Source: Nocardia sienata NBRC 100364 | GTDB lineage: Bacteria > Actinomycetota > Actinomycetes > Mycobacteriales > Mycobacteriaceae | Length of the DNA stretch: 64,000 bases | NCBI RefSeq assembly: GCF_001613205.1 | Contig: NZ_BDBX01000003.1 | Location: forward strand, 186,001-250,000 | Direction of reading: 5' to 3' | Shown: positions 44,101 to 52,121 of the stretch, in pieces | Layout: each line of letters opens with the position of its first letter | How positions within the stretch are numbered: position 1 is the first letter of the stretch | The notes under the pieces: generated by a model | The model's database searches: none | What the model was told of the DNA's origin: nothing | What the model saw: only the letters and a program-made list of their open reading frames with translations | Program-made: the position numbers and the translations under genes

Positions 44101-44357
44101 ACCGGGTGATGACGAGTTTCGAGACCGCCGCCGCGATCGCCGACGGGTACCGGCCGGGGGTCTTCGACGGTGACCTGTACTTCTTCACCGCCGGAAAGGA
44201 CCACACCGATCACGAGGCGCTGGCCCGTTCGTGGCGACGCTATGTGACCGGGGAGATCCACAACCGGGTGGTCGATGTCCGGCACCTCGAGCTGAGCCAT
44301 CCCGCGGCACTGACCGTGGTCGGTGCGGTAATAGAAAGGGCCGTAGCGCAATGCTGA
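19905..44357 (+). CDS. Seven-module nonribosomal peptide synthetase with terminal thioesterase (8,150 aa)
   Basis: One polypeptide makes the whole peptide. Domain order is C-A-T, C-A-T, C-A-T, C-A-T, C-A-T-E, C-A-T, C-A-T-TE. All seven condensation domains keep HHxxxDG, all A domains keep the YTSGSTG or FTSGSTG core, and all carrier Ser are present (S1022, S2073, S3132, S4194, S5251, S6771, S7841). The start is the ATG at 19905 with GAGAGG 7 nt upstream; the frame is open 135 nt further but without support. C1 resembles the condensation domain of EntF, so the first residue is probably N-acylated. The TE has GWSLGG (S7970) and a final His (H8132) and resembles EntF-type TE, able to cyclise or hydrolyse. 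The stop overlaps the methyltransferase start; an MbtH partner follows. Product unknown. Confidence 0.97.
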   Translation: MNSRSATAVVHDRDLIPLSRAQYSMWLADNLPGRPNVNIAHYVDIEGEVDVDLFTEATNIAVRETESLVVRVVEYEGRPYQFVDRSIICSDALLDLSDADDPYAAAMEWMRRDYSTKAVDLGRDRLSVTKLIKIGEQRYLWYGRAHHLIIDGYGAFNFIGRVSEHYNAILENRQPPPLVAADLRTIAEADRAYHASPRFESDRAYWREKVSGLPAPVSLSGRAARWSDNDHLAVRQLPGRLSELLEQFAEKQRASSAQVVIAAFAAFLARMTDSDDVVLSMPVSGRVTRRLRHAAAMLANMVPIRFEVTPRTTVEELVGAAVSELVAAIRHQLYRFEDMRRDTKFADTAANSFGPVVNILFFDSEIRLGSAVGRYRALTSGALDDLQLNLYRPGADGPLYLELHGNPNLYSQDELELHTTRFVEFLRRLLESPLDTPVVDLHLVDPAEEQRVVGELAGRDGVVAETTLVGLLTEQAAATPDAVAVTCGSTSLTYRELDERSNRFARTLLARGAGPEALVAVAMPRDADLIVATLAVLKSGAGYLPLDIAHPADRLEYVLADAGPVLVVTKPALRRSVPGDPDRIVVLDDRIGSDGDSTPVTDVERSRPLRPDNIAYVIYTSGSTGRPKGVPICHRAVASYLINACAEIGVRAGDVWTLFHSFAFDYSVWEIFGPLVSGGRVVVMDTATTRSPDDVVLLVAREKVTVFNQTPSAFQQFAAARERYAAGGEAEGPLALRSVILSGERLDPAGLAAWYEHTPRVPVVANSYGITETTVFVTYLPLTPKSAVPGAASAIGTALPGLRTYVLDGRLRPAPLGAWGEIYVSGAQLSRGYLGRRALSAARFVADPFGAPGARLYRSGDIARWNHRGELEYRGRADQQVQLRGFRIELDEVRNVLLADSAVATAVVVVHRPGTEAARLVAYVVPAGGPATGLVDTLRDRVAAILPEYMVPASVVVIPELPLTVNGKIDHRALPEPVFDSAAAYVAPSTVVEETIADVFAELLGLERVGVLDDFFDLGGNSLTATSAAVRIGELTRCDVSVRDLFGAPTVAGLAAHIAAGHRSARPALRALPRVDPIPPAPAQNRMWLINQLDPDSAAYNIPLVVQLTGHLDVAALRTALVDVLDRHEALRTVFPAVEGAGSQVVLPAEAVVAGLDLIPEIADGADVENRITDLAAQGFDVSVRPPLRGALFASADRRRHILAVILHHICCDGSSLRPLSADLATAYEARVQGKTPDWQPLRVQYADYSVWHRDLLGDETDPDSPAARQLKYWASRLAGKPPVLELPTDRARPAQRSLRGDRTETVIPAEVFRGIEALARSANVTTFMVVHAALAVLLARLSGSDDITVGTAVAGRGEHALEPLVGMFVNTVALRTEVRPGESFTGFLARVRAVDVDGFANSDLPYERVVEEVDPRWSAAHAPLCQVYLAFENMERPRLELPGLTVEVLDPGAGTAKVDLVVTVAENASDGGDVALHVEYATDLFDRRTVAEFAARLNRVLDAVVTEPDIRVDAVDVLSEAERAGLVPAVGAPAETPRLLAEVLAVPDSDAVAVMAGDRSVTYGELDGWSNRIARELIGRGVGPGDHVALVMGRSVELVAGMRAVAVTGAAFVPVDPRNPAERIALMLEDAEVRIAVTVESTRALLPESITQLVLDDPATVAALAAGSAAPVTDRERIRPCRVLDTAYLLYTSGSTGTPKGVAVTHEGLANFAAEQRERYRVEPSSRVLQLAAPGFDAVVLELLMAHANGAALVVSPPDVFAGAELAELIRARRVSHAFVTPSVLATMSPAGLDCLRVLVAGGEAVPAETVATWAPGRELFNGYGPTETTIMVAISDPLSVGDRVTIGGPIRGIEAVVLDAGLRPVPVGVTGHLFVSGVQLARGYLRRPAATAAAFVAAPFGPPGTRMYRTGDLARWTADGTLEYVGRTDFQVKIRGQRIELGEIETALAAHPAVAVAHVVGVAGEHGARLAAYVVPAAAGVDTAELLAYTAQRLPAHMVPEAVLVLDRLPLSSVGKIDRAALPEPVFGAATAEFVAPRDSVEQTVARVCAQVLGVERVGAFDSFFDLGGNSLSATRVAGRLSAEFGVDIALRTVFDAPTVAALADRLRTSAPAGRQPLVPQHRPERIPLSPAQTRMWFLNQFDTASPLYNIPLVLRLSGDLDVAAVQAALADVLGRHEALRTRYPDSDGGPHQVIVPVADAWVPPEPVPVAADAVESRIVAATTAGFDVTREVPFRVTLLRSAPGDHTLVLVVHHISFDGSSLAPLAADLMAAYRARHRGHEPQWAPLPVQYADYTLWQRELLGTDDDPHSPTVAQTEYWRTALAELPEVLDLPTDRPRPARQSFRGATYSTTLPADLHRDVIALARRHDTTVFMVMHAVYAALLARLSGTGDIAVGTPIAGRGEPGLDGLVGMFVNTLVLRTRVTPDASFAAVLDQVRAADLAAFENADIPFERLVEVLNPPRSTAHAPLTQVGFSFQNIEIPAVRIDGLTVTARMIDPAVAKYDLHLNLVDTLSAEGGAGGMAVEFGYATDLFDESSIRSIFDRYQVLLRAVLADPAAPVGDIDLLTGAERRALAERSAGARTVAGPATVADLFAAQVTATPRNTAVIDAATGERLDYGNFGQRVNRLARALIDRGAGPGTVVAVAMHRCVDLLTGLYAIHAAGAAYLPLDPEHPADRIRSVCATARPVAVLTRGDDMDLPPDVPRWPISELSAAGGDPSPVTDAERIRPLHPDDLAYVIYTSGSTGVPKGVSVPHRAVANQLCWMRDHYELGDSDVMIWRTPVTFDLSVWELFSAAVCGAALVVADADAHRDPRVLARLLAEFRVTTVDFVPSLLAAFLATAQDRGLPDLRRVLCIGEALPAETVRRFTEFGTARIDNLYGPTEAAVSVTSHRVEDVSGTAVPIGVPEANVVVRVLDARLHPVPDGVTGELYLGGVQLARGYHERPAPTSAFFVADPSGTGARMYRTGDLVRWDSSGNLHYVGRADTQVKLRGLRIEPGDIEAALVAHATVDAAVVQVRTDHGEQRLVAHVVAPSSCDTQEIRASLRELLPAYMIPATVIRIDSIPLTANGKVDHRALPAPDPALRTAEFREPRGLVEQTVAGVFGELLALPRIGAGDDFFELGGNSLLATRALSRIGDILEVTVAVRVIFEAPTVADLAERITRLREVPSLPAPAPRPRPQRVPLSPAQTRMWFLNQFDPAAAGYVVPLAIRLDGVLDIGALTAAVGDVVERHESLRTVYPAVDGVPAQVVLPVEEVAAHGDLVGEPIAECELPRRLATFFGGTFDVAQGVPVRVGLFQLSESVWVLALAAHHISCDGFSVAPLAADLMTAYRARSLGGRPGWAPLPVQFADFALWQREVLGAPDDPRSRSAREIAYWRARLAGIPDVLDLPSDRPRPLRRTQRGAFVQVAISGDLHRRVQTLARRGGATTFMVAHTALAVLLARLCGGDDITIGVPHAGRGHRSLDGLVGMFVNTLVMRTRVAPHQTFRELLEQVRRADIEAYDHATVPFEQLVEVLNPVRSAAYTPLFQVMLAYQNMDRAHVELPELTVDDIDPGDDAAIYDLLLMISEGHGAHNEPVGMTLRLTYATDLFDEDTAARFAAQFVRVLEAAAADSNAAAGDIDLLDAADRTTLLHRWNATGGPVVTGRTLVDLFDDQVARTPAAPALRGETGDVLTYRDFDRRVNRLARWLTDRGAGPENLVAVSIRRSVDLVTALYAVVKTGAAFLPIDPDHPAARIGRVLGAARPVLVLTTSADEGDLPAAYPIEAIDQADLSDYSDVPITDADRRAPLRPDNAAYVLFTSGSTGLPKGVALTHAATTAQLAWAQRQWPHDGSDVVLYKTPVTFDIAVWELFWPLQTGAQLVVAAPGGHRDPAYLAKTVAEHRITTVHFVPSMLDVLLDTTAAPLPSVRRVFVAGEALAQRTVDTSARIFPNAEVVNWYGPAEAEVVTSHRCLPGEGSRATVPIGRPVAGMRVHVLDSRLRPVPFGVTGELYVSGVQTARGYHGRPDLTCATFVAHPFGVPGERLYRTGDLVRWTKSGDLEFTGRGDFQVKVRGQRVEPGEIEAALCALPEVARAVVVATTERITGYVTLVPGAEATGRELRDRIARTLPAYLVPAAVQVLAAIPLTANGKVDRAALPRPVFEDRAEHVAPRTERETVLARIVAGLIGNEQVSVTADLFEIGVDSLSAARIAARAEAALGVEVGIRDIFDEPTIAGLAHRLATRTGGAALPLTARERPAAVPLAAAQRRMWFLNQYDTGSAAYNICFAARLSGALDLAALRAAFRDVIVRHEPLRTIYPTVDGEPCQVVLDAPAAGSDLLPEAEPVADEAELADRIRRVAETGFDVAVSVPVRAGLYRTGGGEHALVVVVHHIAADGASMPVLARDVFTAYTARTRRQSPRWEPMAVQYGDYALWQQERLGVEDDPRSLISRQIAYWTDVLGDSPQLLDLPTDHPRPATVTSAGGSVRFAIPPRLHDAIVRLAQEEGVTTFVVLHAALAILLARTAHTDDVSVGTPVAGRGHEALDDLVGMFVNTVVLRTRIDEDRSFRALLAEVRDVDVAALAHADIAYERLVDVLDRPRSTAYTPLYQVMFGLQNTGPARFDLPGVDVTLLDPGIAQAKTDLTVLLNERAGGERSAGIDGEIVYATDLFAHRTAHALADRFVRILESVTTDPARAVGGIDLLTATEAEDLVPAIGDEAETPGLLPDLLAAAVAAHPARVALIGETETLTYAELHRRTDLLAGYLRSRGAGPGVHIALAIPRSVDYQIAMWAISRTGAAFVPVDLRYPRARVAHMITDAGVAFGLTVAAAVAALPDGVGWSVLDDPATATEIARQPGLSASASAPRRARIEDTAYLIYTSGSTGNPKGVVVTHEGLANFATAQRVRYRVDRTARVLHVAAPAFDAVLLEALMACAAGAALVISPPDVFGGAELARLIRNHRVSHAFLTPSVLATVSPADLESVRVLAVGGERLPAELVATWAPGRRLHNIYGPTETTIVSTMSAPVRAGDPIDIGRPIHGAQAVVLDARLRPVPVGVPGELYLAGPGLARGYLNRPAPTAGAFVANPYGGAGSRMYRTGDIVRWTIGHTLEYVGRSDFQIKIRGQRIELGEIDAALVAQSGVASAVTVARPGPDGRPLLAAYLVGEPGTQLDETVLLDRLAGVLPAHMLPATITVLDRMPLASTGKVDRRALPEPVFEVRETDAVAPATDTERTVAAAFAEVLGVPSVGATTSFFALGGDSIMSIQLAARLQAAGVVVRARDIFERRTVRALAQVAETASRVTAAELPGGGVGDIPSTPIVTWFGERLGAARGFAQSMLVRLPGDAAVAEVTATVQALLDRHDMLRSQLRDGCLRVLPAGSIDATETVLVQTFRAGEAPGSDGFTAVAEAALATATARLDPAAGRVVQIVCLLPAAGVAAEGRALVVIHHLAVDGVSWRILLPDLATAWQQIGAGRVVDLPAPGTSMRRWAHALTDAAADRTGELDLWQRMSTAPDPLLGRAALDPRVDTQATVRQLKVSLPPEITRALLEVVPDTARATVDDALLAGLTVALGRWRARRGSTHRGAKILLEGHGREEQLVPGADLSRTVGWFTSAYPVALDLAGVDSGDMRAAVKAVKGQLRAIPDKGIGYGLLRYLDPAAGQRLAEAPEPQIAFNNLGRAGVDLAALSELAWVPTGEEFDQRGAFDPDMPAAAVITIDVHTIESAAGPVLSAQIGYAARLLDHAEVAELAGDWIGAVGEIAAAAVSDDDWGLCPADVPLVAVGQSDLDVFTDRYGPLTDVWSLAPLQAGLLFHAELAAGGLDVYTAQSVLTLAGTVDEDRLERAARALLDRHPNLRAAFTRTADGVAAQVVPAAAALRWYRAETGGDTDELDRLIEAERAVVFDPADPPLLRFLAVQVGPREVRLVLTAHHLLLDGWSLPLLCRELIGLYAVGDRIDLLPAAASYHDYLVWLDGRDHAAGVQVWREALGESVEPTLIADPHTATVAEIPVDLPVVLDRDTTGRLAEFARERAVTMATIVQFSWAVVLGNLLGTERVIFGSTVSGRPADLPGVESMIGLFINTIPVAADVSRTRTVAELLARLQADSTRLLDHHYLELSEITATADTAHLFDTLVVFESYPVDSSGLGDTDIDGMRVLSAEGRDAAHYPLLVQAHQTDELHVRVRYQRARVDDRTAADLAARLTRVLRAITVAADRPLGAIDLLSTDERTELVPASGGSAEAPCSLAELLAAGADRDPAAAALVSGEQTVSYAELDARSDRLARMLIDWGVGPGDRVALALPRSVEFVVGLWAVTKTGAALVPVDSRNPAERVALMVEHAGIRVALTNRSARGLLPDSVRPIVLDDPETRASIAAYASGRIPDTDRVRTLHLRDTAYVLYTSGSTGLPKGVTVTHESLANFAAEQRRRFAADSGARVLQGSAPGFDALLLEILLAHSNGAVLVLPPSEVYAGTELAELIRAQRISHAFLTPSVLATMSPEGLDSLRVLVAGGEAVTPETVAAWSPGRCLLNGYGPTETTILACMSGPLRPGVAVTIGEPLRGVEAVVLDAWLRPVPPGVAGELYLAGVQLARGYLGRPVTTAGAFVANPFGAAGTRMYRTGDLVRWTHERTLEYLGRRDFQVKIRGQRIELGEIEAVLAGCPGVDRAVVVLRPDARGRKRLAGYLAGAASLDLEAVRASVRDRLPAHMVPEALTVLPALPLTTSGKLDRLALPAPEFGARRAWVAPDTGAERAVAEVFARVLDLDQVGATDSFFDLGGNSLSATRVAAQLSAATGARVGVRELFEAPTVAELAARLAGLGREHRIPLQARTRPARVPLSPAQQRMWFLNQFDTSGGAYNIPLVIRLTGELDIDALHRACALVVERHESLRTAFPVAEGAPYQLVVPAGAVVPELRPVPMAEDQLMRRAVAAVTTGFDVTQAPPLRMELFELGEADHVLMITVHHICADGQSMLPLARDVAVAYEASRQGTAPGWPALPVQYADYALWQHEILGDEHDPDSLASRQLRFWKQTLGGLPELLELPTDLPRPPVASLRGHVVEFEVSAELHARIGAAAGAGNATVFMVLHAALSVLLARLSGVGDIAIGTPVAGRGVRELDDLIGMFVNTLVLRARVNARQTFAELLADIRETDLAALAHADVPFEQVVEALNPPRSTAHLPLYQVTLDVQNLSGATVRLPGLTVEPVEDGFEQAQADLNVKLTERFDEAGRPGGLLGRLTFATDLFVEETMHRFARAYIRILEEVTADQEVVVGDIDLVDAVQRRALLDAAGHTGTAVAETTLAQLFAARVADRPASVAVTDGRATLTYAELDRRAGLIAARLAEAGAGPETLVAVALSRSVDLVAALLAVVRTGAGYLPLDVAYPEQRLRFVLDDARPVAVLAAAQTVAAVPEFPAPVLLVEDCVTTAAAGPDPAPPHARPGNTAYVIYTSGSTGRPKGVTVSHREAVTLFTEMRGRFDLGPGDVWTMFHSYAFDFAVWEMWGALLTGGRLVVVDYEVSRSPEAFADLVAREGVTVLSQTPSAFYGFAEAVRERRAAGRNEPELALRYVVFGGEALDAARLAGWFAAYEPGSPRLINMYGITETTVHVTFGEVTGPDTAGIGAPLPGMRVYVLDERMRPVPIGVAGEIYVAGGQLARGYLGAPAMTAGRFVANPYGAAGTRLYRSGDVGRWQEGEEGLELRYLGRADAQIQLRGYRIELGEVESALLRHPGVVRAAAAVHRPEHGIDQLIGYVVAAEGGQLDSAAVRATAAEVLTGYMVPAAVTVLPDLPLTVNGKLDRAALPAPDLGNTTNEFVAPRTGTEKAISEVYAEVLGVGRVGISDGFFDLGGNSLLATAVVRELKGRGVTIALPWMFDDATPEALARRADEAEGESGLQVLLPLRASGSKPPLFCVHPAGGLAWFYGGLVEHVHAQRPIYGLQDPHVVAGEPPAESVDGLAERYVNEIRRVQPDGPYHLLGWSLGGQIAHAVAVRLRRAGAEVALLVLLDSAVDLSGDAAAPEAAGDRPPGRLMADLLGGWRELFDLGDDVRADTHEQAWAVVREQVLGTAMFTPEQVDRVMTSFETAAAIADGYRPGVFDGDLYFFTAGKDHTDHEALARSWRRYVTGEIHNRVVDVRHLELSHPAALTVVGAVIERAVAQC
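23101..26270 (+). other. NRPS module 2: C-A-T
   Basis: LCL-type condensation domain with HHICCDG (H1208). A-domain pocket D-A-L-F-V-G-G-I-M, the pattern of branched aliphatic residues (compare Val DAFWIGGTF and Ile DAFFLGVTF). Carrier Ser S2073 in DLGGNSL. No epimerase, so an L residue. Confidence 0.8.
26271..29430 (+). other. NRPS module 3: C-A-T, unassigned substrate
   Basis: LCL-type condensation domain with HHISFDG (H2256). Pocket D-L-W-D-L-I-L-V-S matches no code I know; the Asp at position 278 suggests a substrate with a basic or hydrogen-bonding side chain. Carrier Ser S3132. No epimerase. Confidence 0.78.
29431..32610 (+). other. NRPS module 4: C-A-T, unassigned substrate
   Basis: Condensation domain with HHISCDG (H3318). 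Pocket D-I-W-H-F-A-W-V-V is nearest to Ser (DVWHFSLVD) but has Ala and Trp where Ser codes have Ser and Leu. The usual GPTE motif reads GPAEAE. Carrier motif is GVDSL (S4194) rather than GGNSL. No epimerase. Confidence 0.78.
32611..37200 (+). other. NRPS module 5: C-A-T-E (D-residue)
   Basis: Condensation HHIAADG (H4380); pocket D-A-L-F-A-G-I-I-V, aliphatic type. Carrier motif GGDSI (S5251) is the form that precedes epimerases. The epimerase has [13 protein letters not shown] (H5439), [25 protein letters not shown] and IAFNNLGR, all core E motifs, so position 5 should be D. Confidence 0.9.
37201..40350 (+). other. NRPS module 6: DCL-type C-A-T
   Basis: The condensation domain begins [16 protein letters not shown], the DCL signature expected after an epimerase, with HHLLLDG (H5922). 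Pocket D-A-L-F-V-G-G-I-L, almost the same as module 2, so probably the same class of aliphatic residue. Carrier Ser S6771. Confidence 0.85.
40351..44357 (+). other. NRPS module 7: C-A-T-TE
   Basis: Condensation HHICADG (H6954). Pocket D-F-W-S-V-G-M-V-H differs from a standard Thr code (DFWNVGMVH) only at position 278. Carrier Ser S7841. The thioesterase starts near 43560 with [15 protein letters not shown], has nucleophile S7970 in GWSLGG and catalytic H8132 in ELSHPAAL. Confidence 0.88.
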
Positions 44358-45133
44358 ACACGCAACAGAAGCTGAAACTCGACGATGGCAGAGTGGTCGA
44401 CTGCCCGAGTCCGGCGGAGGCGAGGTTTCTCTGGAGTGAGATCACCTCGGCGGCCGGTTTCTACCGGCAGGCCGCCGCCCGGCTGCGGCCCGGGGATATC
44501 GTCCTCGATATCGGCGCGAACATCGGACTCAGCGCGATGCTGTTCGCCGATGTATGTCCCGGCGCCCGGGTGCTCGCGATCGAGCCCGTGCCGGCGACTT
44601 TCCGCTGCCTGGAACGCAATCTGCGCGCCTACGTCCCGCGCGCGGTGGCTGTGCGGACCGCTGTCGGCGCCGAATCCGGCGTCCATGCGCTGACCTGGTA
44701 TCCGCATGCTCCGGCCAACTCGGGCCTGTACGCCGATCGCGCCGCGGACGACGAAGCCACCCGGGCATTCCTGCGCAACAGCGGACTCGACGACGAGGCC
44801 ATCGATCTCATCACCGCCGATCTGCACCGGGGCGAACAGATCGATGTGGAAGTGACGACGGTGTCGGCGATCCTGGACGAATACGCGCCGGATGCCGAAA
44901 TCGGTGTGCTGAAGGTCGATGTGGAGCGCGCGGAACTCGATGTGCTCCGGGGTGTCGCCCCAGGGGACTGGCCACGGATTCGCACGGTGGTGGCGGAGGT
45001 GCACGACACCGATGGGCGCCTGGCCCGGTGCCGCGAACTGCTGGGCGACCACGGGCTGACCACACAGATCCGGCAGGACCCGAACCTGCGCGGCACCGAC
45101 CTGCACGAGGTCTACGCGAGCCGCGTCGCCTGA
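44351..45133 (+). CDS. FkbM-family SAM-dependent methyltransferase
   Basis: A 260-residue methyltransferase. The SAM-binding motif [16 protein letters not shown] (~residues 56-71), the acidic AIEPVP loop and the C-terminal [15 protein letters not shown] segment are those of the FkbM family, mostly O-methyltransferases. The ATG overlaps the NRPS stop (ATGCTGA, 7 nt), so the two are translationally coupled and the enzyme most likely modifies the peptide or its acyl group. Possible targets are the Thr hydroxyls or a carboxylate. Followed 66 nt later by the mbtH-like gene. Confidence 0.88.
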   Translation: MLNTQQKLKLDDGRVVDCPSPAEARFLWSEITSAAGFYRQAAARLRPGDIVLDIGANIGLSAMLFADVCPGARVLAIEPVPATFRCLERNLRAYVPRAVAVRTAVGAESGVHALTWYPHAPANSGLYADRAADDEATRAFLRNSGLDDEAIDLITADLHRGEQIDVEVTTVSAILDEYAPDAEIGVLKVDVERAELDVLRGVAPGDWPRIRTVVAEVHDTDGRLARCRELLGDHGLTTQIRQDPNLRGTDLHEVYASRVA

Positions 45134-45199
45134 CCCTCCGATGCCGGTGCTACCGGTTCGGGCGCCGACAGACAACAACGACGACCTGGGAGAGATGAT

Positions 45200-45436
45200 A
45201 TGAGCGCGAACCCGTTCGACGATGAGGACGGCCGCTTCTTCGTACTGGCCAACGACGAGAACCAGCATTCCCTGTGGCCGGCATTTGCCGAGGTACCGCA
45301 CGGATGGCGGATCGTCTTCGGTGACAACAGCCGGGCCGCCTGTATCGACTACGTCGATCGGTACTGGACGGATATGCGGCCCAGCGGTTTGCGCGATGCG
45401 GTCGCGGCCGATTCGGGCCGGGCCGGCCTGCGCTGA
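45200..45436 (+). CDS. MbtH-like protein
   Basis: A 78-residue chaperone/activator that binds A domains of NRPSs. The family signature is complete: NPFDDEDG, then [16 protein letters not shown] and [15 protein letters not shown], with the three conserved Trp. GGGAGAG at 45188-45194 precedes the ATG by 5 nt. It is the last gene of the NRPS operon before a strong terminator and is expected to be required by some or all of the seven A domains. Confidence 0.95.
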   Translation: MSANPFDDEDGRFFVLANDENQHSLWPAFAEVPHGWRIVFGDNSRAACIDYVDRYWTDMRPSGLRDAVAADSGRAGLR

Positions 45437-45466
45437 ATCACCACCGGCCTGCGGGCCGTGCGCGGC

Positions 45467-45510
45467 ATCCACCGGAACCCCCGACCGTACGGCCGGGGGT
45501 TCCGGTGGAT
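45467..45510. terminator. Strong hairpin terminator after the NRPS operon
   Basis: Perfect 16-bp arms (45467-45482 and 45495-45510, core CCACCGGAACCCCC / GGGGGTTCCGGTGG) with a 12-nt loop that itself contains the palindrome CCGTACGG. It lies 30 nt after the mbtH-like stop. Confidence 0.88.
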
Positions 45511-45600
45511 CACGGATGTAGCCGGACGGATCGCGGTGGTCGTTCACTGCTCTCCGGAACGTGTTTGGGCCGCGGCTCCTCGGGGCCCGAAGGTGCGGCC

Positions 45601-45685
45601 GAGCTCGCTCGCGAGCTCGCCGGTCGGCGACCGGCACGGGCGCGGTTTCCGGACCGGGCCCGGGTCCGGCCCGCCGGAAACCGCG
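45601..45685. terminator. Two hairpins downstream of the convergent lipase gene
   Basis: GAGCTCGC-TC-GCGAGCTC (45601-45618) and CGCGGTTTCCGG ... CCGGAAACCGCG (45641-45652 with 45674-45685, 12 bp, itself enclosing CCGGGCCCGGG-like sequence). The second is 47 nt past the lipase stop on the minus strand. Together with the NRPS terminator they insulate two convergent units. Confidence 0.6.
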
Positions 45686-45732
45686 TCCGGTCTACAGCTT
45701 CCGGCCTACCGGGGCCGGGACCCAGCTCTGGT

Positions 45733-46962
45733 TCAGCAGTTAGACGGCGCCGGATCGCCTCGGAATCGGCCCTCGAGCCACACCATGACAGCCGGTAGGC
45801 CGAGGACCGCCGCGGACAGATGTTCCGGCGATACGGTGAGTTCGGCTTGCAGCGGTACACCGGCCGCGCAGTAACGCTGGTTGGTGCGGACGATGGAATC
45901 CACCGGAATCAGCGGATCGTCGGCCGAATGCCATTCGAAAACGGGTATATCGGGTACGCCGTCGAACAATTCGAGACTGTTCTCCTCGAGCACCGCACGG
46001 GCGTCCGGACTGTCGGCCAGCGACATATTGCCGGCGAATTCGGCCACGCTGCGTCCGGCCCCGGTGGCCAGTATCTCGTCGACGCATCCGTTCGCGAGTG
46101 TATTCCGGGTCAGCAGACCCCGCGTATTCATCGACTCGCTGATCGGGAAACGGTCCGGATATTCGCGCTCGAGGCCGATTCCGGCCGCCATCACCAAACC
46201 GAAGGCCGGGTGAGGGTTGGTGTTCACGGCTTCGATCATGCGCACCAGATTCATCGGTACACCGCCGATCGCCGCACCCGCGATCTCGAGTTCGGGCGCG
46301 TAGTCCGGGGCGAGCGCGGCCGCCCAAGCGGTGGCCATGCCGCCCCCGGAGTAACCGGCCATGGCGACACGGCTGTCGCGCAGGCCAAGGCCGGCCGCGC
46401 GGACCGCGCGGATACCGTCCAACGTGATCTGCCCGCCCAGCCGTGCCGCCCCGTAGGCGGACGTCGGACCGAGATGGTCGGGCAGCGCCACACTCCAGCC
46501 GCGGACCAGGACCGCGTTCAACGCGGTGGCCTCGCGGGCCTGCAGTGCTGGGTCGGGAGTGTAGAGCACCCGGGAGACAGCACAGCGGGTGCCGAGCCCG
46601 TTGATGATGTGCTGATAGGACAACAGCGGCCCGCCGGGGGCGCGCCGCTGCGGCGTGAGCACGGTGGTGGTTGCTGCGATCGGCCGGCCGTGCGAGTCGG
46701 CCGAGCGGAATTTCACCAGGGTGACCGTGGCCCCCGGAAAAATCGAAAGTGGGGGCATCACCCGGGTTTCCAGTACCTCCCCGGGCGATTTTCCGGAGAT
46801 ATTCTCCGGCGCGGCATAGAACGGATCGGGATCGGGTAGGGGGTAGATGGGCGCGGCCACAGCCGGGCTCGCGCCGATCACGGTTGCCACGGCGATATTG
46901 CCGAGGAGTACGGCGCCGAGGGCGCGCACCAATAGATTTCGATCGGATCTCGGAATCTGCAC
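45733..46962 (-). CDS. Secreted lipase (LIP family)
   Basis: A 409-residue alpha/beta-hydrolase. Residues 1-36 are a signal peptide: basic start, hydrophobic core LGAVLLGNIAVATVIG and an ASPAVAAP cleavage region. The nucleophile elbow is AGYSGGG. Other family segments are SYQHIINGLGTRC, ALPDHLGPTSAYG and HSADDPLIPV, with the last probably carrying the catalytic Asp, and SPEHLSA the His. This is the architecture of secretory lipases widespread in mycolic-acid actinomycetes. Exported to the envelope or medium; substrate likely acylglycerols. Regulation may involve the 22-bp palindrome about 75 nt upstream. Confidence 0.88.
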   Translation of the reverse strand: MQIPRSDRNLLVRALGAVLLGNIAVATVIGASPAVAAPIYPLPDPDPFYAAPENISGKSPGEVLETRVMPPLSIFPGATVTLVKFRSADSHGRPIAATTTVLTPQRRAPGGPLLSYQHIINGLGTRCAVSRVLYTPDPALQAREATALNAVLVRGWSVALPDHLGPTSAYGAARLGGQITLDGIRAVRAAGLGLRDSRVAMAGYSGGGMATAWAAALAPDYAPELEIAGAAIGGVPMNLVRMIEAVNTNPHPAFGLVMAAGIGLEREYPDRFPISESMNTRGLLTRNTLANGCVDEILATGAGRSVAEFAGNMSLADSPDARAVLEENSLELFDGVPDIPVFEWHSADDPLIPVDSIVRTNQRYCAAGVPLQAELTVSPEHLSAAVLGLPAVMVWLEGRFRGDPAPSNC

Positions 46963-47035
46963 GCGACAAGTATTACGGACTTTCGCGCGATTTCATGAAC
47001 ACCGGCGTTCCAGTCTTGTTGTGTCGCGTCGTCTT

Positions 47036-47057
47036 CCGTATCACCGCGGTGATACGG
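47036..47057. promoter_or_regulatory. Perfect 22-bp palindrome between lipase and arabinosyltransferase genes
   Basis: Arms CCGTATCACCG / CGGTGATACGG meet without a loop. It lies 73 nt before the lipase start and 54 nt after the arabinosyltransferase stop (both minus strand). The lack of a loop favours a dimeric regulator's operator over a terminator, but both are possible. Confidence 0.6.
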
Positions 47058-47111
47058 CGCCGGTGTCTCGGCGAACGGCCGCGGGCCTCCGCGTAAGCCC
47101 GGCGGGTCCGG

Positions 47112-50100
47112 TTACCAGGTGACGTTGATGTGGCCGGGGCTCCACAGCCCGGAGTGTGCCTCCCGCGTGACACTCGGTGTGGCCGGGCGAGCCGATGCGT
47201 CCACGGGCGTCAGCCGCTGCAGCTGTCCCCAGTCGTGACTCCAGTCGTCCTTCAGATAGGTGGCAAGGGTCTGTGAGCGCAGCAATTGACGACTCCAGCC
47301 CAGCGGCCCTCCGCCGTCGTGACGTTGCCAGAGGTTGGTGGTGTTCGCGGCGGGACGATCGGGCAGAATGCGCCAGCCGGGAGCCGCAGCGATGCCGTCC
47401 TTGTGGTCGAACGGACGCTGACACGGGAACTGCAGGCCCACCGCCCAGTCGAGCAGCACCGGCTGGTCGGAGCCGATCAACTCGTCGAGCGTGCGCGTCT
47501 GCGGAATCCGCGGCGGGGTCAGGGCGATCCACTGCTCGGGATCGAGTGTTCTGTCCTCGGCGACGATCCGAACCACATCGGCCCGGTCCGGAATCTCGTC
47601 CAGCGGAACGCGCAGATTCCGCCACGACGGCGTCGGGCCGATATCGACGGGGATCACCTTCCCGAACGGACGGACCCCGGACGCCGGGTCCGCGACACCG
47701 TACTCGACATCGACGGGTTGTCCCGGTAGCACCTCGCCGTCCTGGGTGATCACCCGGAACCGGCCGGCCGCGGTGATGGCCATGATCCCGGCGCGGTCGG
47801 CCGGAGCGGGCAGCCGGTACCAACCGGTGGTCAGTTCGGCCGAGTCCCGCTGTCCGGCGGTACCGAGTACAGGGGTGGTGTTCGCCAGGCCGAACGGCAG
47901 TGGCGCGCCGCCGGTCTGGGTGACCGAGGTGCCGTCGGAGGTATCGCTCAGGGCATCGGCGAGGCTGTTGTCATCCGCGGGTTGATCGTCGTCGGACGTG
48001 ACATCGGCGACCCCGCCGGGGACGAAGCCGTCGGCGTCCGCCGCGAACGTCGTCGCGGCGTCACCGGTCAGTGGCGGGAGCATCGAGGTATTCGGGTCGG
48101 ATTCGACCAGAACATCGTTGGCCAGTCCGCACGGCTTCCCCAGTACGGCATCGACATTCGAGCGGGCCAGGGAGAACGCCGGATACTGGGTGGCCGCGGC
48201 GGTGGCGAAGGAGCCCACCTGGAAGATCACGATCACGGCCGCCGCCACCGTCAGCGGCGGTATCTTCGCCAGCCGCCAGGCCCGCGGCGAAACCCGATGC
48301 GGGATACCCGGTTCCGGGGCTCGCAGATGCCACCACCCGGCGAGTGCCAGGCACAGCACGGCGACGGTCAGGAATATCTCGCTCATCCCGACGCCGCCGA
48401 TCGCCGGAGCCGTATCCCACCACGGAATACCGTGCCCGGAAGCGTAGAACCATTTGTTGACGCCGGTGAAAATCTGCGCGAGCACCACCGCCACGATGGC
48501 GGCGAACAGCGCGCGATACCGCGGCGCCCGCATCACTTTCGGGCCCACCGCCACCGCGGTGACCACCGCGATGGCGCCGGCGAGACCGGCGAATACGCCG
48601 TTGTGGTGGGTGAACTTCGTGGGCACGGTCGCCATCAGCAGCATCGCCCCGAAAGTGATCCCGAGCAGGCGTTTCGCCGGGCCGGAGGTGACGAAGGGGA
48701 TACGCCCGCCCTTGCGCAGCAGCACGAAAGCGCACACCAGCAGCCCGAGCCACATCGCGACGACCCCGAAACGGCGTCCGATCGAACCGTCGGCGGTGGC
48801 GGTGAACAGCCGCTGATAGGCCTGGTAGTCATCGAACCAGGGCACCGACGGGCCGACCGCATTGTGCACCCGGGTCATCTCGAACATCGCCGACAGCGGT
48901 TGGACACCGAAGGCGAACACCAGTACCAGCGTGCCGGCCGCGGCGAGCGGGGCCAGTAGCGCACCGTAGGCGGAAAACCGGGCGGGCCGGCCGATATCCG
49001 GGCCCCGCCGCGCGGTGGCCGCCGCCAGTGCGCGGGCCCGCCGGATACCGAACCGCACCATCGAGCGCGCACCGGCCGCCAACGGCGCGAAACAGATCAC
49101 CCCCGACGGCGCGGCGGTGAGACTGAACGCCGCGATCATGATCGCGATCGCGTACGGGAGCAGGCGTCTGCTCGCAATGGCGTGCTCGACGAAAACCCAG
49201 GTGAGCAGGACGGCGACGGCGATCACCGGTTCCGGTCGCAGCCCGTTGTTGTAGGGCAGCCAGATGGCGAGGAACCCCAGTGCGCCGGTCCCGACCACAA
49301 TGCGGTCACGGCGCAACCCGGCCCCGAGCCGGGGGATCACCTCACGGCTCAGGGTGAGCCACGCCAGGACCCCGGCCAGCAGGGTGGGCAGGCGCACCCA
49401 CGGACTGGCGATACTGATCTCGGTCAGCTGCGCGATCACGTCGTAGGGCGGCGTACCGACCGGGTTCTCCGGCACGCCGAAGAACCGGAAGTAGTTGGCC
49501 ATATAGCCGGAGGCCAGCGAGGTGCGGGCCATGCCGAATTGGTAGCCGTCGTCGGAGGTGGTGGAACCGATGAAGTGCCACAGCAGCAGGGTCGCGAGGA
49601 CACCCGCGTCGATACCGGTGAAGGTGCGCCAGCGCTGCGGTACCCGGCGCCGGATCCGGCGTCCGTCGGACCGGTCGAGCCGTAGCAGTGCGACCAGGGC
49701 GACCGCCGCCAGCGCCACCGCCAGCACGGTCGCGGCGCGTTTGACGAACGTCGGGGTGACCGAGAACCGGCTGTCGACCTCCACCTCGACAGCGGCGCCG
49801 CCCGGGGTGGTCAGATCGCTGAACACCCCGACCACCTGCGGCCGGAAGTCCCCGGCCAGGAAGAGCGGTTCGGTATCGGTACCGGTGAGCTCGGCGGTTG
49901 TCGCGGCGCTGTCGGATCGGACCGTGAGCGTGGCGTCGCGGAGCCGGTCGAGCGGCACACTGAACAGCGACTGACTGCGCAGTACCACCTCGAGGCGGGC
50001 GGGTTCGCCGTCCTGTGCGGGTCGCATCCGGGCGACGAATCCGTACTTCTCGAGGTCGGGCGCACCCGCGGGCATGGTCGCCGCGACGAGCCCACCGGTA

Positions 50101-50384
50101 TCGGTCAACTGGTCCAGTGTCGTGCCGGGCACGGTGACGTCGAAGGTGACCGGTGCGTAGGACACCAGGGGCGCGGTGATACTGCGGGCCGAACCCTGCT
50201 GCGGCCAGCCGATGGTGGTCTTGTCCACCTGTACCGGCAGCAGCGGTACCGCGACCGCGAGCACCGTCGCGAACAGGCCGGCGACCAGGGCGATCCACTT
50301 GGCCCATCTACCGTGTGCCGGCCGCGGTGGTGGTGGTTGCTCGCCCGTGGGCGCCTCGTCCGCCCGCACCATGGTGTCCGTCAC
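47112..50384 (-). CDS. Arabinosyltransferase of the EmbA/B/C family (GT53)
   Basis: A 1,090-residue membrane glycosyltransferase that adds arabinofuranose from decaprenyl-phosphoryl-arabinose to arabinogalactan or lipoarabinomannan; it is the ethambutol target family. After an N-terminal helix (~30-52) comes a periplasmic domain, then about 12-13 membrane helices, with the catalytic acidic pair D278-D279 in TSDDGYQFGMAR. Met285 occupies the place of EmbB Met306. The C-terminal ~400 residues form the carbohydrate-binding periplasmic domain. Which of EmbA, B or C it corresponds to cannot be told. No other emb or aft gene is adjacent within the window. Supports a cell wall of Mycobacterium/Nocardia type. 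Confidence 0.93.
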   Translation of the reverse strand: MTDTMVRADEAPTGEQPPPPRPAHGRWAKWIALVAGLFATVLAVAVPLLPVQVDKTTIGWPQQGSARSITAPLVSYAPVTFDVTVPGTTLDQLTDTGGLVAATMPAGAPDLEKYGFVARMRPAQDGEPARLEVVLRSQSLFSVPLDRLRDATLTVRSDSAATTAELTGTDTEPLFLAGDFRPQVVGVFSDLTTPGGAAVEVEVDSRFSVTPTFVKRAATVLAVALAAVALVALLRLDRSDGRRIRRRVPQRWRTFTGIDAGVLATLLLWHFIGSTTSDDGYQFGMARTSLASGYMANYFRFFGVPENPVGTPPYDVIAQLTEISIASPWVRLPTLLAGVLAWLTLSREVIPRLGAGLRRDRIVVGTGALGFLAIWLPYNNGLRPEPVIAVAVLLTWVFVEHAIASRRLLPYAIAIMIAAFSLTAAPSGVICFAPLAAGARSMVRFGIRRARALAAATARRGPDIGRPARFSAYGALLAPLAAAGTLVLVFAFGVQPLSAMFEMTRVHNAVGPSVPWFDDYQAYQRLFTATADGSIGRRFGVVAMWLGLLVCAFVLLRKGGRIPFVTSGPAKRLLGITFGAMLLMATVPTKFTHHNGVFAGLAGAIAVVTAVAVGPKVMRAPRYRALFAAIVAVVLAQIFTGVNKWFYASGHGIPWWDTAPAIGGVGMSEIFLTVAVLCLALAGWWHLRAPEPGIPHRVSPRAWRLAKIPPLTVAAAVIVIFQVGSFATAAATQYPAFSLARSNVDAVLGKPCGLANDVLVESDPNTSMLPPLTGDAATTFAADADGFVPGGVADVTSDDDQPADDNSLADALSDTSDGTSVTQTGGAPLPFGLANTTPVLGTAGQRDSAELTTGWYRLPAPADRAGIMAITAAGRFRVITQDGEVLPGQPVDVEYGVADPASGVRPFGKVIPVDIGPTPSWRNLRVPLDEIPDRADVVRIVAEDRTLDPEQWIALTPPRIPQTRTLDELIGSDQPVLLDWAVGLQFPCQRPFDHKDGIAAAPGWRILPDRPAANTTNLWQRHDGGGPLGWSRQLLRSQTLATYLKDDWSHDWGQLQRLTPVDASARPATPSVTREAHSGLWSPGHINVTW

Positions 50385-50476
50385 GGGGCGCGATCGTATC
50401 GTGACGCATTCGTAACCGGAGGAATCGGGCGCGGGATTCTCAGCCCGTGCTCAGGTGGTGAGACTTTCGCGACCGT

Positions 50477-51190
50477 GTGAACAGCGCGGACGGCGATTCC
50501 GGGCGTCGGTGGGTCGAGCGCAGGCGGCAGAATGCCGGGATGCTGTTGTCGCGACTGGACCGGTTCAACCGGCGTCATCCGTGGAGTCACAACGACCATT
50601 ACGGCCGCTGGGTCGCCGACCGGGTGGTCGCGTCGGGAGCGCGTGAGGTTCTCGATATCGGCTGTGGTACCGGTAACCTCGCCGCCCGGCTGCGGGATCG
50701 CGGTCTCACGGTCACCGCGCTCGAACCCGACCCGGCGACAGCCGAGATCGCGGCGCGGCGGTTCGCCGCTGACCCGGCGGTGCGGGTGGTCCGGGCCGGT
50801 TTCGCCGAGCGTGAGGCGGGCCGCCGCTGGGACGCGGTCACCCTGGTGGCTGTGCTGCACCACCTTCCGCTGGTATCCACCTTGCGGGAGTTGCGGGAGA
50901 GCCTCGCCCCGGGCGGGCGGCTGGTCGTCGTCGGCTGTTTCCGCGCGGCGGGTCGCGCCGACGGATTCGCCGCCCTACCTGCCGTGGTGGCCAATCCAGT
51001 CATGGGCATGATCCGGCACCCCTCGCGCGCCACGGCGCCGCCGCCGCATATGTCGGCGCCTGTCGCCGATCCGCGGGAGACACTGGCCGAGATCCGTGCC
51101 GCCGTCGCCGCCGAACTGCCCGGTGCGCGGATCAGGCGCCGAATGTTCTGGCGCTACAGCCTGGTCTACGATGCCCCCGCCCGCGAATGA
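50477..51190 (+). CDS. Class I SAM-dependent methyltransferase
   Basis: About 237 residues with a Methyltransf_11/25-type Rossmann fold: VLDIGCGTGNLAARL (motif I), LEPDP (motif II) and VTLVAVLHHLPL (motif IV). The substrate is unknown. GTG at 50477 is used; the ATG at 50540 (MLLSRLDRFNRRHPWSHNDHYG) is an equally good candidate because homologues begin close to it, and neither has a clear ribosome site. Divergent from the arabinosyltransferase across 92 nt and convergent with the HD-domain gene. Confidence 0.8.
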   Translation: MNSADGDSGRRWVERRRQNAGMLLSRLDRFNRRHPWSHNDHYGRWVADRVVASGAREVLDIGCGTGNLAARLRDRGLTVTALEPDPATAEIAARRFAADPAVRVVRAGFAEREAGRRWDAVTLVAVLHHLPLVSTLRELRESLAPGGRLVVVGCFRAAGRADGFAALPAVVANPVMGMIRHPSRATAPPPHMSAPVADPRETLAEIRAAVAAELPGARIRRRMFWRYSLVYDAPARE

Positions 51191-51202
51191 GCGGTGCGGC
51201 GG

Positions 51203-51841
51203 CTATTCGGGCCACGGGCCGGCTTCGATGGCGTCCACGAAATCGGTGCGGGTGAAGCCCGGCTGGAAACGGGCGAGCACATCGGCATTGATGGTGCCGA
51301 ACGTGGTGTCGGGTCGATCGGCGAAACCATGGGCGAAGGCGGCCAGGATCTGCTTCTTGAAATCGGGTCGTGGATGAGCCGCGACCACCGCGCGGATCTC
51401 ACCGGGGTCCAGGTCGTGGTAGCCGATACCGAGGACATCGGTGGCGACACCGGCATTCACCAGCGCGATCTCGGGCTCCATGTGTTCGGGGATACCGGGC
51501 GTGGTGTGCAGGGCGATGGCCGTCCACACCCGCTGAGCCGCCTCGGTGTCCAGGCCGTGGGCGATGAGGAAACGGCGCGCTTCGTCGGCGCCGTCGACTT
51601 CGAAGCGCTGATGGGTGGTGCGATAGGCGTCGGTCAATCCCAGATCGTGGAAGAGTGCGCCGACATACAGCAGTTCGGGGTCGGGTTCGAGGCCGCGCCG
51701 GCGGCCCCACAGCATCCCGAACAGGTATACGCGCCGGGAGTGGTGGAACAGTAGCGGCGATGCGCTGTCGCGCACCAGATCGGTGGCCTCGGCCACCATC
51801 CGACTGTCGGGTATCACAACTCCCGCGATGGACTCGGTCAT
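51203..51841 (-). CDS. HD-domain protein, cyanamide-hydratase-like
   Basis: A 212-residue HD-superfamily metal-dependent hydrolase. Metal ligands are visible as LLFHHSRRVYLFG, GALFHDLGL and the Asp of NAGVATDVLG. The segment THQRFEVDGADEARRFL is typical of the fungal cyanamide hydratase/Ddi2-like branch. The ATG at 51841 follows GAAGGGA by 6 nt; the frame is open 186 nt further, but that stretch is low-complexity and unsupported. The substrate is unknown: cyanamide or another small molecule or nucleotide. Monocistronic. Confidence 0.85.
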   Translation of the reverse strand: MTESIAGVVIPDSRMVAEATDLVRDSASPLLFHHSRRVYLFGMLWGRRRGLEPDPELLYVGALFHDLGLTDAYRTTHQRFEVDGADEARRFLIAHGLDTEAAQRVWTAIALHTTPGIPEHMEPEIALVNAGVATDVLGIGYHDLDPGEIRAVVAAHPRPDFKKQILAAFAHGFADRPDTTFGTINADVLARFQPGFTRTDFVDAIEAGPWPE

Positions 51842-52121
51842 CCCGATCCCTTCTGTACGCCAGTGGGTGAGAACGTCGAAAAGGCCGGTACCGGCGTGGT
51901 GCGCTCGGCGGGGCGGTGGCTCCGGTCCGGCTGCCGTGCCATGGGTGCGTATTGCGCCACCCGTCGGAAGGTGCAGGTGCAGGGTGGAACGAGCATAGAT
52001 CGCGGGTGGGTCGGTCTCGAACACCATCGCCTGGCCGGTCCCCGAGGAGGCCCGCTATGTCACCGGCACCATCGTGCCTGTCGCTACGGGCCGGCCGAAC
52101 AAACGGTGGCGGGCCGGCCGG

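Noticed and set aside
19905..45436. Siderophore (enterobactin- or heterobactin-like) assignment of the NRPS
   Set aside because: Only the C1 and TE resemblance to EntF supports it. No aryl-acid genes, ornithine monooxygenase, ferric-siderophore transporter or IdeR box is seen, so I kept it as an open alternative only.
45740..46969. Alternative minus-strand frame over the lipase gene
   Set aside because: Same length as the lipase frame but Arg-rich and motif-free; the other frame has a signal peptide and the GYSGGG nucleophile elbow.
50477..51190. Methyltransferase as an arabinogalactan- or mycolate-linked enzyme because of the neighbouring emb gene
   Set aside because: It is divergent from emb, and its motifs are those of generic Methyltransf_11/25 proteins, so no substrate is implied.
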